A DNA stretch of 8,223 bases from Gammaproteobacteria bacterium (lineage in GTDB: Bacteria > Pseudomonadota > Gammaproteobacteria > Pseudomonadales > JAUIKI01), in NCBI GenBank assembly GCA_030430875.1, contig JAUIKI010000050.1, positions 1 through 8,223 on the forward strand. The letters run 5' to 3'. The position numbers and the translations under genes are program-made. The notes below the pieces were generated by a model that saw nothing but the letters and a program-made list of their open reading frames with translations, ran no database searches and was not told the DNA's origin. Of this stretch, positions 1-6,323 are shown in pieces; within the stretch, counting starts at the first letter, position 1; every line of letters begins with the position of its first letter.

Positions 1-186
1 AAAATTCTGGCTCATCCTCAAACACCAACCACTCAACAAAAACCACCTAAAAACAGAACGTCACCAAACAAAGCAGAACCGATGGTCTCTTGTGTGATCT
101 GCCAAATTCACCTGCCAAAATCGCAAGCAGTTTTTACCCATAATCAATGGTATTGTTCTACCGAACACGCTAAGCAATCGGCATAA
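1..186 (+). CDS. PP0621-family zinc-ribbon protein, C-terminal part
   Basis: The reading frame is open from base 1 to a TAA at 184-186, so the start lies outside the window. The visible 61 residues begin with a Pro/Gln/Lys-rich low-complexity linker (residues 1-27). A compact Cys-rich module follows: Cys31-x2-Cys34, the segment HLPKSQAV, then WYCSTEH with Cys52 and His56. This CxxC...CxxxH pattern with 'HLP-S-A' matches the PP0621 family, small proteins that probably bind one zinc ion; their role is unknown. In Pseudomonas the family member lies near the pilS/pilR two-component genes and thiO, which fits the next gene. The gene converges on thiO with only 16 bases between the stop codons and no visible terminator. 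The family call is from motif recognition on a partial protein. Confidence 0.75.
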   Translation, partial: KILAHPQTPTTQQKPPKNRTSPNKAEPMVSCVICQIHLPKSQAVFTHNQWYCSTEHAKQSA

Positions 187-202
187 CAGCTGTCTCTTTT
201 CA

Positions 203-1318
203 TTAACTAACAAACGCGTCAAATGAATACGGACCTGAATTGATAATGGGCGTTCGGTTCAACAAAATATCCGCCATTAGCCGAGCAGAGCCTGGCGCTA
301 ACAACAAACCATTACGATAATGGCCCGCATTAACATAAAGCCCTTCAATCTCAGGAATTTGACTAATTATTGGCACTCCTGATGGTGATCCTGGACGCAA
401 TCCTGACCATTGCCGAATGGGCTTAAATGCACTCAAGCCAGGGATAGCTTGATAAAGCGAACCTAAAATACGATCTTCTGCTTGCTTAGTTATTGTTTTA
501 CTTAAACCAACAGATTCGACGGTGCTTCCTGCCAACAGATGACCATCTCGGCGCGGTATTAAATAAAATCCTTGGTAGTTTACAATATGTTGAATAAATC
601 CCGGCTCTGCTTTTAATAAAACCATCTCGCCTTTAATTGGTTGAATCAAACGTTCCAATCCAAACTTTGCCAATAGCTGACCTGTCCATGCCCCCGCGCA
701 GGCAATCACAGAGTCAGCCTTAATTTCAGCTTGGTTGATTTTGACACCTGACACACGACCTTTATCAATTAATATTGATTCACATGCCGTATTTTCTAAA
801 ATAGAAACTCGCTTATTTTGCAACAGTGCATTGATCAATGCTTTTAAAAAAAACGGATTGCGTAACTGGGAAATCTCAGGAAAAAGAATCGCTTGATTGC
901 ACTTATTTGAGACAATGGGTAATATTTTTTTTAAGTTATCTTCATCTATTATTTCATATGATTTTTGATGATGCTTTGCCCATGCTACAAGCTCGTGCAA
1001 TGATTCATCCAAATAAAGCATACCTGATTGAATAAACTCAGAATCTATATCCGTCACATTTTGCAAGTCAGTAATAAGTTTTGGGTAATATTGTTGTGAC
1101 CACCGTGCTAAAACATGAATAGCATCAGGATATTTCCAAGGCTGCAGCGCACCAAGAATGCCACCACCAGCCCAAGATGACTCTTTGCCAACTTGCTGAC
1201 GCTCAACAATTAACACTTTTATGCCAGCATTGGCTAACTCAAGCGCCGTTAGTAGGCCTATTACTCCGCCTCCTATGACAATACAATCTTGATCGAAGGC
1301 TTTATTAACAACTTTCAT
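203..1318 (-). CDS. thiO: Glycine oxidase ThiO (FAD-dependent)
   Basis: This is a 371-residue cytoplasmic flavoprotein, close to the usual ThiO length. It should oxidise glycine to the imine (dehydroglycine) used in making the thiazole ring of thiamine. The N-terminus shows the dinucleotide-binding motif GGGVIG (residues 16-21) inside a beta-alpha-beta fold ending in VER (38-40), and the DAO-family segment SSWAGGGIL (47-55). The C-terminus has GLRPG (306-310), whose Arg308 matches the substrate-carboxylate Arg302 of the Bacillus subtilis enzyme, and GHYRNGLLLAP (332-342), the second FAD-binding region. Tyr252 in GFYLIPRR matches B. subtilis Tyr246. The ATG at 1318-1316 lacks a strong Shine-Dalgarno sequence, but the Rossmann motif follows directly, which supports this start. 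I see no TPP riboswitch upstream. A related amino-acid oxidase such as DadA is the alternative, but GLRPG and the size favour ThiO. The thiO-fimT pairing matches the Pseudomonas pilSR region. Confidence 0.88.
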   Translation of the reverse strand: MKVVNKAFDQDCIVIGGGVIGLLTALELANAGIKVLIVERQQVGKESSWAGGGILGALQPWKYPDAIHVLARWSQQYYPKLITDLQNVTDIDSEFIQSGMLYLDESLHELVAWAKHHQKSYEIIDEDNLKKILPIVSNKCNQAILFPEISQLRNPFFLKALINALLQNKRVSILENTACESILIDKGRVSGVKINQAEIKADSVIACAGAWTGQLLAKFGLERLIQPIKGEMVLLKAEPGFIQHIVNYQGFYLIPRRDGHLLAGSTVESVGLSKTITKQAEDRILGSLYQAIPGLSAFKPIRQWSGLRPGSPSGVPIISQIPEIEGLYVNAGHYRNGLLLAPGSARLMADILLNRTPIINSGPYSFDAFVS

Positions 1319-1378
1319 AACATTTCTGATAGAAAATTACGATTTCTCCCACAGACTTCACTGCGCAAAGGAATAATA

Positions 1379-1567
1379 ATGGGAAAGCTTCAAGCAGGGA
1401 AGCAAAGAATACAACGGAACAAACCAACCCATTTGGATAATGATTGTGAAGCGGTTGCAACAAAAGTCAATGGCCTCACCGTAGATAAATCCATCAAAAA
1501 ATCACAATCAAAGATTTATGTCATTCAACAGCACAAATCACACTATTTGCGGTTTTACATTAATTGA
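1379..1567 (+). CDS. Possible small gene, 62-residue hypothetical protein
   Basis: An ATG at 1379 is preceded by AAAGGA at 1367-1372 with six bases of spacing, one of the better ribosome binding sites in the window. The frame runs 62 residues to TGA at 1565-1567. It starts MGKLQAGKQRIQRNKP, is rich in Lys and Gln, has no signal peptide or membrane segment, and contains a balanced central stretch (CEAVATKVNGLTVDKS). I do not recognise the protein. Its last 50 bases overlap the pseudopilin gene in another frame. That gene has only a weak ribosome binding site, so translation of the two could be coupled. The alternative is that 1319-1517 is the untranslated leader of the pseudopilin mRNA and the open frame is chance. 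No domain supports the call, so confidence is low. Confidence 0.33.
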   Translation: MGKLQAGKQRIQRNKPTHLDNDCEAVATKVNGLTVDKSIKKSQSKIYVIQQHKSHYLRFYIN

Positions 1568-2039
1568 ACTGCTGGTAACATCCTTATTGTTGAGCCTACT
1601 CTACATCATGGGTTCATCCGCATTTGTTGCTGGCTATCGCAGTTCAACAACACAAAATCTGGTTCATCAACTTTCATTGCATCTAAGACATGCTCGTAAT
1701 CAAGCAATTATCATGCGGACCACGACCACAGTCTGCCATTCAATGTCAGGGAAATATTGTGATGGTGATTGGACAAATGGCATTTTAGGTTTTAGCGACC
1801 ATAATAAAAACTATCAACAAGACGAGCACGACAAAAAACTATTCTATTATAAGATGAAAGAAAGTAGTGGATTATTAACATGGAAATCATTTATGTCAGC
1901 TGATTCTATTCAATTTAACCCAGATGGTCGTTGTTATACTCACAATGGCACACTGACGTATAAATCTCCCTACAAAGACCAGCCAATCTACAAAATCATC
2001 ATCAATCGACAAGGCAGAATTCGTGTTAAAGCCATATAG
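1518..2039 (+). CDS. fimT: FimT/GspH-type type IV pilus minor pseudopilin
   Basis: This 173-residue protein has a class III (prepilin) signal. A 12-residue leader ends in Gly12, Phe13 begins the mature protein, and Glu17 sits at the fifth mature position within FTLIELLV. The hydrophobic N-terminal helix spans about residues 13-38. It should be cleaved and N-methylated by PilD at the inner membrane and join the minor pilins that prime pilus assembly; FimT in some bacteria takes part in DNA uptake. The GspH/FimT globular domain follows, with HARNQAIIMR (58-67), Cys73 and Cys81 as a possible disulfide, DWTNGILGFSDHNKN (84-98) and a terminal DGRCY...INRQGRIRV segment. An in-frame TAG at 1482-1484 leaves ATG 1518 as the only ATG start. 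It has only a weak AAAGA three bases upstream. The leader unusually lacks Lys or Arg. No fimU, pilV, pilW or pilX genes follow. GspH of a type II secretion system is the alternative; the thiO neighbour favours FimT. Confidence 0.85.
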   Translation: MSFNSTNHTICGFTLIELLVTSLLLSLLYIMGSSAFVAGYRSSTTQNLVHQLSLHLRHARNQAIIMRTTTTVCHSMSGKYCDGDWTNGILGFSDHNKNYQQDEHDKKLFYYKMKESSGLLTWKSFMSADSIQFNPDGRCYTHNGTLTYKSPYKDQPIYKIIINRQGRIRVKAI

Positions 2040-2090
2040 TCTAAATCTAGATCTCGCCATGTCAGCTATGCAAGATTGATCAAGGTAAAT

Positions 2091-2189
2091 ATGATTCAGC
2101 TGCCCCTGCCTAAAAAACTAAAACATCGACTTCCTATTACTTTCTTCAGTAAAAGAACACCACTTCTGATTGCAAAAAGAGCAAAATGA
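2091..2189 (+). CDS. Possible very small basic peptide gene (32 residues)
   Basis: ATG 2091 is preceded by AAGG at 2082-2085 with five bases of spacing, and the frame closes at TGA 2187-2189. The peptide begins MIQLPLPKKLKHRLP and continues through ITFFSKRTPLLIAKRAK. It carries six Lys, three Arg and one His with no acidic residue, so its charge is about +9. There is no clear signal peptide, although residues 14-19 and 24-28 are hydrophobic. It lies between the pseudopilin gene and the DUF1302 promoter region, upstream of a weak terminator at 2215-2238. I recognise no family. Chance occurrence of a 33-codon frame is quite possible, so it is listed only because the ribosome binding site and the charge bias coincide. 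Confidence 0.2.
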   Translation: MIQLPLPKKLKHRLPITFFSKRTPLLIAKRAK

Positions 2190-2214
2190 TCACCAAACAA
2201 GCAGAGTATTACAC

Positions 2215-2238
2215 AAAACTAACATCATTAGTTTTTTT
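2215..2238 (+). terminator. Weak Rho-independent terminator upstream of DUF1302
   Basis: The eight-base arms AAAACTAA (2215-2222) and TTAGTTTT (2228-2235) pair perfectly around the loop CATCA, and the right arm runs into a run of seven T (2232-2238). The stem has only two G-C pairs, so it is weak. It would end transcription of the pseudopilin (and of any small peptide gene before it) and separate it from the DUF1302 gene 93 bases further on. Confidence 0.45.
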
Positions 2239-2257
2239 GCATGATAATTCCGATTGA

Positions 2258-2270
2258 TAACTTATAGTTA
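2258..2270. promoter_or_regulatory. Operator-like palindrome TAACT-TAT-AGTTA
   Basis: TAACT and AGTTA form a perfect inverted repeat around TAT, about 60 bases before the DUF1302 start and just upstream of its possible promoter. Variants of TTAGTT recur at 2228 and 2277. Inverted repeats of this size suit binding of a dimeric regulator, but in AT-rich intergenic DNA they also arise by chance. No regulator gene is adjacent. Confidence 0.2.
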
Positions 2271-2280
2271 CAATGGTTAG

Positions 2281-2308
2281 TTAATAATTTAAATAGTAGT
2301 TTTATTAT
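2281..2308 (+). promoter_or_regulatory. Possible sigma70 promoter for the DUF1302 gene
   Basis: TTAATA (2281-2286) and TATTAT (2303-2308) resemble -35 and -10 boxes with 16 bases of spacing. The -10 matches five of six consensus bases and the -35 four of six. Transcription would start near 2315, giving a short leader that contains GGAG at 2322-2325. The surrounding DNA is so AT-rich that other arrangements are possible. Confidence 0.25.
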
Positions 2309-2330
2309 CAATATCAAACATGGAGTGCTT

Positions 2331-4148
2331 ATGACGATAACAAAAATCAAGGACCAAAAATTTTTGGGAGCAGCATTATTGACCATCGGGGCTGCTGTTG
2401 CATCACCCACCCATGCCATTGAATTTAAAATCGGTGAAATTCAAGGATCCTTCGACAGCACGCTATCAGTTGGTGCGAGCTGGCGTGTAGCTAACATTGA
2501 TAAAGACCAAATTGCTATTGTCAATGGTGGAAATGCGGTCAGCGTAAACTACGATGATGGTGATTTGAACTTCAAACGTGGCGAAACTTTTTCAAAAATA
2601 TTTAAAGGATCGCATGAATTAGAATTAACTTACAAAAATTATGGGGCCTTTGTCCGCGGACGCTATTTCTACGACTTCGAATTACAAGATGAGAGCCGTG
2701 AATTTAAACAACTTAATAAACAAGCATTGGATCGTGCTGGGCACAGCGCTGATATTTTAGACTCATATGTTTGGGGTAACTTTAATATAAAAGGACACCC
2801 TTTGACGGTGCGTTTTGGCAGCCAGGTGATTAACTGGGGAGAAAGCACTTTTATCCAGGGTGGAATAAATACCATCAACCCTGTTGATGTAACTGCTTTT
2901 CGAAAGCCAGGTGCAGAAATCAAAGAGGGCTTGTTACCTGTTAATATGATTTCCACCTCTTTTGACATTACAGATAACGTCACGTTGGAAGCTTTCTATC
3001 AGCTAGACTGGAAACCTACAGAAATTGACCCTTGTGGAACATATTTCTCGACTGCAGATTTTGTTAGTGGTCGAAACTCCAATGGATGTGGTCCCGTTGT
3101 TTTGACAGAAGCGATTGATGATGCTGCTACTATCGAGGCCTTGTTCAATGGAGGAATACTACCTGTTCGTCCAATTGCCGACCGTTTGAGCGACGATCGT
3201 CCTGATGATAATGGCCAGTTTGGCTTTGCACTACGCTGGTATGCAGAAAACTTAAATGATACTGAGTTTGGCTTATATTACATTAACTATCACAGCCGCC
3301 TGCCATTCATCAGCGGTGTTAATGCTAAATGCGGTCCTCCAGGAGCATTTAATCAATGTGGCAACATGGAATTCGACTTCCCAGACTACTTTATTGAATA
3401 CCCAGAAGATATTGAGCTCTATGGATTTAGTTTCCAAACCACTGCTCCATGGGGAATTGCTCTATCTGGAGAACTAAGCTATCGACCAGACTTACCATTA
3501 CAATATAATGCATTTGAATTATTAACTGCTGGTAACCTGTTCCCAACCAGCGTACTTGCTGATCAAATAACACCTGGCGAAACAGCTCATGGCTTTGAAC
3601 GTTTCCCTGTTCTTCAAGGACAAGTGACCATGTTGAAATTTTTTGATCAAGTACTAGGTGCGGATCGATTAACCGTAATCAGTGAAGTTGGATTCATGAA
3701 AGTCAACGGCTTAAAAGGAACTAACGAGGACCGATTTGGCGTTTCTGGCAAATTTGGTCAAGTCGGCGGAAATATTCCTCCATTTGACGGCCTTGATTGC
3801 CTATCAAAAGGGGCTGATCAGCAAGAAAGCAAATTCTGCTATGAAGGTGGTTATGCAACAGCTTTTTCCTGGGGTTACCGCCTACGTGCAGCACTGACCT
3901 TCAATAATGCAATTGCAGGTGCAAATCTAACACCTGTTCTCAGCTGGTCGCACGATGTGAATGGTAGTTCTCCTGGACCTGGAGGTGCTTTCACTGAGGG
4001 AACAAAAGCAATTGGTTTAGCGTTAAATGCTGATTATTTAAATGCATACAAAGCCAGTATTTCTTACACTAACTTCTTTGGCGGAGATTTCTATAATGAG
4101 ATTAATGACAGAGATTTTGTTTCCGTTAATCTCTCCTATTCTTTTTAA
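2331..4148 (+). CDS. DUF1302 family predicted outer-membrane beta-barrel protein
   Basis: This is a 605-residue protein. ATG 2331 follows GGAG (2322-2325) with five bases of spacing, so I prefer it to the in-frame GTG at 2325. Residues 1-29 form a Sec signal peptide: a basic start, the hydrophobic LGAALLTIGAAVA, and cleavage after THA. Conserved DUF1302 segments follow: GSQVINWGES near 163-172, then INTINPVD and PGAEIKEG up to about 200. The rest alternates aromatic and polar residues as in beta-strands and ends in VSVNLSYSF. A C-terminal phenylalanine after alternating residues is the BAM-recognition signature of outer-membrane barrels. Six cysteines occur as three close pairs (235/253, 334/343, 490/503). 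The function of the family is not established. Members usually sit beside DUF1329 genes, as here, and often near an RND/MMPL-type transporter, which suggests envelope transport of a hydrophobic or lipid-like compound; that role is inference. Confidence 0.88.
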   Translation: MTITKIKDQKFLGAALLTIGAAVASPTHAIEFKIGEIQGSFDSTLSVGASWRVANIDKDQIAIVNGGNAVSVNYDDGDLNFKRGETFSKIFKGSHELELTYKNYGAFVRGRYFYDFELQDESREFKQLNKQALDRAGHSADILDSYVWGNFNIKGHPLTVRFGSQVINWGESTFIQGGINTINPVDVTAFRKPGAEIKEGLLPVNMISTSFDITDNVTLEAFYQLDWKPTEIDPCGTYFSTADFVSGRNSNGCGPVVLTEAIDDAATIEALFNGGILPVRPIADRLSDDRPDDNGQFGFALRWYAENLNDTEFGLYYINYHSRLPFISGVNAKCGPPGAFNQCGNMEFDFPDYFIEYPEDIELYGFSFQTTAPWGIALSGELSYRPDLPLQYNAFELLTAGNLFPTSVLADQITPGETAHGFERFPVLQGQVTMLKFFDQVLGADRLTVISEVGFMKVNGLKGTNEDRFGVSGKFGQVGGNIPPFDGLDCLSKGADQQESKFCYEGGYATAFSWGYRLRAALTFNNAIAGANLTPVLSWSHDVNGSSPGPGGAFTEGTKAIGLALNADYLNAYKASISYTNFFGGDFYNEINDRDFVSVNLSYSF

Positions 4149-4164
4149 ATCATAAATCACTCTC

Positions 4165-4221
4165 AAGAATCAATTTAAATAAAGCGGATATTGGTATCCG
4201 CTTTATCTTATTGAGATTCTT
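4165..4221. repeat. Nested inverted repeat enclosing the intergenic hairpin
   Basis: Outside the 12-base hairpin at 4179-4206 a second layer of pairing is possible. AAGAATC (4165-4171) matches GATTCTT (4215-4221). Alternatively, AAGAAT (4165-4170) plus CAAT (4171-4174) pairs with ATTG (4210-4213) plus ATTCTT (4216-4221), leaving two bases bulged. The whole 57-base element fills the middle of the gap between DUF1302 and DUF1329 and could stabilise the 3' end of the upstream mRNA. Confidence 0.45.
4179..4206. terminator. Hairpin terminator between DUF1302 and DUF1329
   Basis: A perfect 12-base stem, ATAAAGCGGATA (4179-4190) with TATCCGCTTTAT (4195-4206), closes a TTGG loop. Its GC core is GCGGATA/TATCCGC, followed by the T-rich stretch TTTATCTTATT and preceded by A-rich sequence, so it could terminate in either direction. 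It lies 30 bases past the DUF1302 stop. Some read-through into DUF1329 is likely if the two genes share a promoter, because the T tract is interrupted by A and C. Confidence 0.6.
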
Positions 4222-4230
4222 AGGTATAAA
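4202..4230 (+). promoter_or_regulatory. Possible promoter for the DUF1329 gene
   Basis: TATAAA (4225-4230) matches five of six -10 consensus bases, with a poor -35 (TTTATC, 4202-4207) at 17 bases of spacing. Transcription would start near 4237, just after the hairpin, and the leader would contain the ribosome binding site CGGAG at 4247-4251. It would explain how DUF1329 is expressed despite the hairpin. The -35 match is weak. Confidence 0.22.
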
Positions 4231-4260
4231 ATAACTTGTTGAAAAACGGAGATAATTATT

Positions 4261-5625
4261 ATGCAAAAAATAAGTATAACTATTAGCAAAGCATTTTTGC
4301 TGTCAATACTCTTTACGTCAACCAGTTTTGCGGCAGTTTCAATGGAAGAAGCCAATCAACTGGGAAAGAAATTAACCCCTATCGGTGCTGAAAAAGCTGG
4401 GAACAAAGAAGGCACTATCCCAGCGTGGACAGGTGGCATATCCAAACCAATTCCAGGATATAAACTAGGTGATCATCACCCAGACCCTTTTGCTGGCGAT
4501 AAACCACTTTTCACTATAACTGCTGAAAATTATAAAGAACATTTAGGCAAACTCTCACCAGGACAAATTGCCATGTTTAAGCGCTATCCTGAAACCTGGA
4601 AAATGCCCATTTATCCAACAAGGCGCTCAGCGGCCTATCCCGATTTTTTTTATGACGCGACGAAAAAGAATGCACTTTCAGCAGAACTTGCCGAAGGTGG
4701 CAATGGTATCAAGGGCGCTCATTTAGGCGCACCTTTTCCAATACCAAAATCTGGTGTAGAGGTCATTTGGAACCACATCACTCGCTATCGTGGCGAATCT
4801 TTAGAACGCAACGTTGGACAAGTCGTTCCACATGCTAATGGTGCTTATTCGTTAGTCATGTTTGAAGAAAAACTAGATCTACTATATTCCAATCAAAATA
4901 TTTCCGAAGCAGAGAGAGGCAATCGATTACTGCTATTCAAACAACGAGTAACCTCCCCTGCTAGACTTGCAGGAACTGTCTTACTTGTCCACGAAACACT
5001 GAACCAAGTTGACGAGCCAAGACGTGCTTGGGCGTACAATGCAGGACAACGACGCGTTCGTCGTGCTCCGCAAATTGCCTACGACAGCCCAGGAACAGCA
5101 TCAGATGGACAACGCACCAGTGATAATTTTGACATGTTCAACGGCGCACCTGATCGTTATGACTGGAAATTAATTGGCAAAAAAGAACTATACATCCCTT
5201 ATAACTCATACAAACTGCATTCTGATAGCCTGCAATATGATGATATTATCAAAAAAAATCATATCAATACCCAGCATGCTCGTTATGAATTGCATCGAGT
5301 TTGGCAAATTGAAGCCACACTAAAAGAAGGCAATCGTCACGTCTATCAACGCAGAGTATTTTTTATTGATGAAGATAGCTGGCAAGCTGCAACAGTCGAT
5401 CATTATGATGCTAGAGGTGAATTATGGCGAGTTGGGGAAGCTCATCCTGTCAATTACTATGAAGTCCCTGCGCACTGGATTACGCTAGAAACGCTTTATG
5501 ATCTTTTATCTGGACGTTATTTAGCATTAGGACTCAACAATCAAGAAGAAATGGTTGAGTTTAATACGCCAATCAATGCGTCTGAATTCACTCCTGCTGC
5601 TCTTCGACGATCAGGACATCGCTAA
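4261..5625 (+). CDS. DUF1329 family exported protein
   Basis: This 454-residue protein starts at ATG 4261, nine bases after CGGAG (4247-4251). Residues 1-24 are a Sec signal peptide (Lys near the start, hydrophobic AFLLSILFTSTSFA, cleavage after Ala24). No lipobox cysteine is present, so the mature protein should be soluble in the periplasm or peripheral to a membrane. The mature N-terminus has the family hallmark LGKKLTPIGAEKAGN (34-48) followed by GTIPAWTGG (51-59). Later conserved blocks are AWAYNAGQRRVRRAP (256-270), DWKLIGKKELYIPYNSY (301-317), and RRVFFIDEDSW (364-374) followed by the DHYDARGELWR strand pair. The length is normal for the family. The family is often grouped with the LolA/LolB-like fold, which carries hydrophobic ligands across the periplasm. 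With the DUF1302 barrel just upstream, a carrier-plus-barrel arrangement is my inference; no substrate can be read from the sequence. Confidence 0.9.
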   Translation: MQKISITISKAFLLSILFTSTSFAAVSMEEANQLGKKLTPIGAEKAGNKEGTIPAWTGGISKPIPGYKLGDHHPDPFAGDKPLFTITAENYKEHLGKLSPGQIAMFKRYPETWKMPIYPTRRSAAYPDFFYDATKKNALSAELAEGGNGIKGAHLGAPFPIPKSGVEVIWNHITRYRGESLERNVGQVVPHANGAYSLVMFEEKLDLLYSNQNISEAERGNRLLLFKQRVTSPARLAGTVLLVHETLNQVDEPRRAWAYNAGQRRVRRAPQIAYDSPGTASDGQRTSDNFDMFNGAPDRYDWKLIGKKELYIPYNSYKLHSDSLQYDDIIKKNHINTQHARYELHRVWQIEATLKEGNRHVYQRRVFFIDEDSWQAATVDHYDARGELWRVGEAHPVNYYEVPAHWITLETLYDLLSGRYLALGLNNQEEMVEFNTPINASEFTPAALRRSGHR

Positions 5626-5640
5626 TTATCTCTTGTCACT

Positions 5641-5685
5641 CTCCCTACAAAGTCAATAGATTTTGTAGGGAGGATTCTTATTCTT
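5641..5685 (+). terminator. Rho-independent terminator after DUF1329
   Basis: CTCCCTACAAA (5641-5651) and TTTGTAGGGAG (5662-5672) form a perfect 11-base stem around a 10-base loop, followed by the T-rich GATTCTTATTCTT. It starts 15 bases after the DUF1329 stop. It also lies in the convergent gap before the carbonic anhydrase gene on the other strand, but the sequence beyond it on that strand is not T-rich, so it mainly serves the plus strand. Confidence 0.8.
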
Positions 5686-5696
5686 AAATAGTCTAG

Positions 5697-6323
5697 CTAA
5701 TGCCCAAACTTTTTCACTGCTTCCTCTCTTGAGGCAACACATACCTCTAGGTCATGTAACAATCCATCTTGAATTCCATAAACCCAACCATGAACTGTAA
5801 TTGACTGATTCCGCTCCCAAGCGTCTCTGACAATGGTCGTTGCACATACGTTTGCTACCTGCTGTCTCACACTGAATTCACATAACTTATCACATTTATT
5901 CTGCTCAGTAGGCAATATATCAATCATCTCTTGATGTTGATAATAAATATCTTTTATGTGACGCAACCAATTATCAATCAAACCATTTTGATTATTTTTA
6001 AGTGCAGCTAACACACCCCCACAACCATAATGCCCACAAACAATAATATGTTTAACTTTTAAAACATCTACAGCAAATTGCATCACTGATAAACAATTCA
6101 AATCAGTGTGAATCACAAGATTAGCAACATTACGATGCACAAACAGTTCTCCCGGCAATAAATCAACGATCTGATTTGCTGGCACTCGACTATCTGAACA
6201 GCCAATCCATAAATAATCAGGGGTTTGTTGTTGACTTAATTTTTGAAAAAAATCGGGATCTTGTTGTTTGATTGCCTCAGACCAAGCTACATTATTATCG
6301 AATAAGTTTTTTAAAATCCTCAT
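5697..6323 (-). CDS. can: Beta-class carbonic anhydrase
   Basis: This 208-residue zinc enzyme interconverts CO2 and bicarbonate in the cytoplasm, supplying bicarbonate to carboxylases. All active-site residues of the beta class are present: Cys42, Asp44 and Arg46 in the CSDSR motif, and His98 and Cys101 in CGHYGCGG. The numbering is identical to E. coli Can (Cys42, Asp44, His98, Cys101). The HRNVANLV segment (63-70) and VHGWVYGIQDGLL (178-190) are also typical, and the length fits Can. There is no signal peptide. ATG 6323 has only a weak GGTG upstream, but the MRILKNLFDNN start agrees with the family. It ends with TAG at 5697-5699, convergent with DUF1329. Divergent from it is the ICMT-like gene, 142 bases away. 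No functional link to either neighbour is evident. Confidence 0.93.
   Translation of the reverse strand: MRILKNLFDNNVAWSEAIKQQDPDFFQKLSQQQTPDYLWIGCSDSRVPANQIVDLLPGELFVHRNVANLVIHTDLNCLSVMQFAVDVLKVKHIIVCGHYGCGGVLAALKNNQNGLIDNWLRHIKDIYYQHQEMIDILPTEQNKCDKLCEFSVRQQVANVCATTIVRDAWERNQSITVHGWVYGIQDGLLHDLEVCVASREEAVKKFGH

Noticed and set aside
838..1035. 65-residue open frame on the plus strand inside thiO
   Set aside because: It lies wholly within the thiO coding region on the opposite strand and has no ribosome binding site or recognisable domain.
1289..1378. Upstream extension of the 62-residue frame to an ATG at 1289
   Set aside because: It would overlap the thiO start on the other strand and lacks a ribosome binding site; ATG 1379 has a good one.
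1319..1517. TPP riboswitch upstream of thiO
   Set aside because: I looked for the conserved CTGAGA and related core elements on the minus strand and did not find them.
1379..2039. Frameshifted longer pseudopilin gene joining the 62-residue frame to fimT
   Set aside because: The pseudopilin has a complete short prepilin leader and start of its own, and the upstream residues do not resemble any part of a pilin.
2228..2419. 63-residue minus-strand frame over the DUF1302 start
   Set aside because: It overlaps the terminator, the possible promoter and the signal-peptide codons of DUF1302, and its hydrophobic stretch comes from reading AT-rich DNA.
2669..2983. 104-residue open frame antisense to the DUF1302 gene
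   Set aside because: It is antisense to the conserved GSQVINWGES region of a well-supported protein and shows no motif of its own.
3256..3477. 73-residue plus-strand frame inside DUF1302
   Set aside because: It is an out-of-frame reading of the barrel gene with no supporting start signal.
2331..5625. Recent horizontal transfer of the DUF1302-DUF1329 pair
   Set aside because: Codon choice and AT-richness look like the flanking genes by eye, and no integrase, transposase, tRNA or direct repeats border it.
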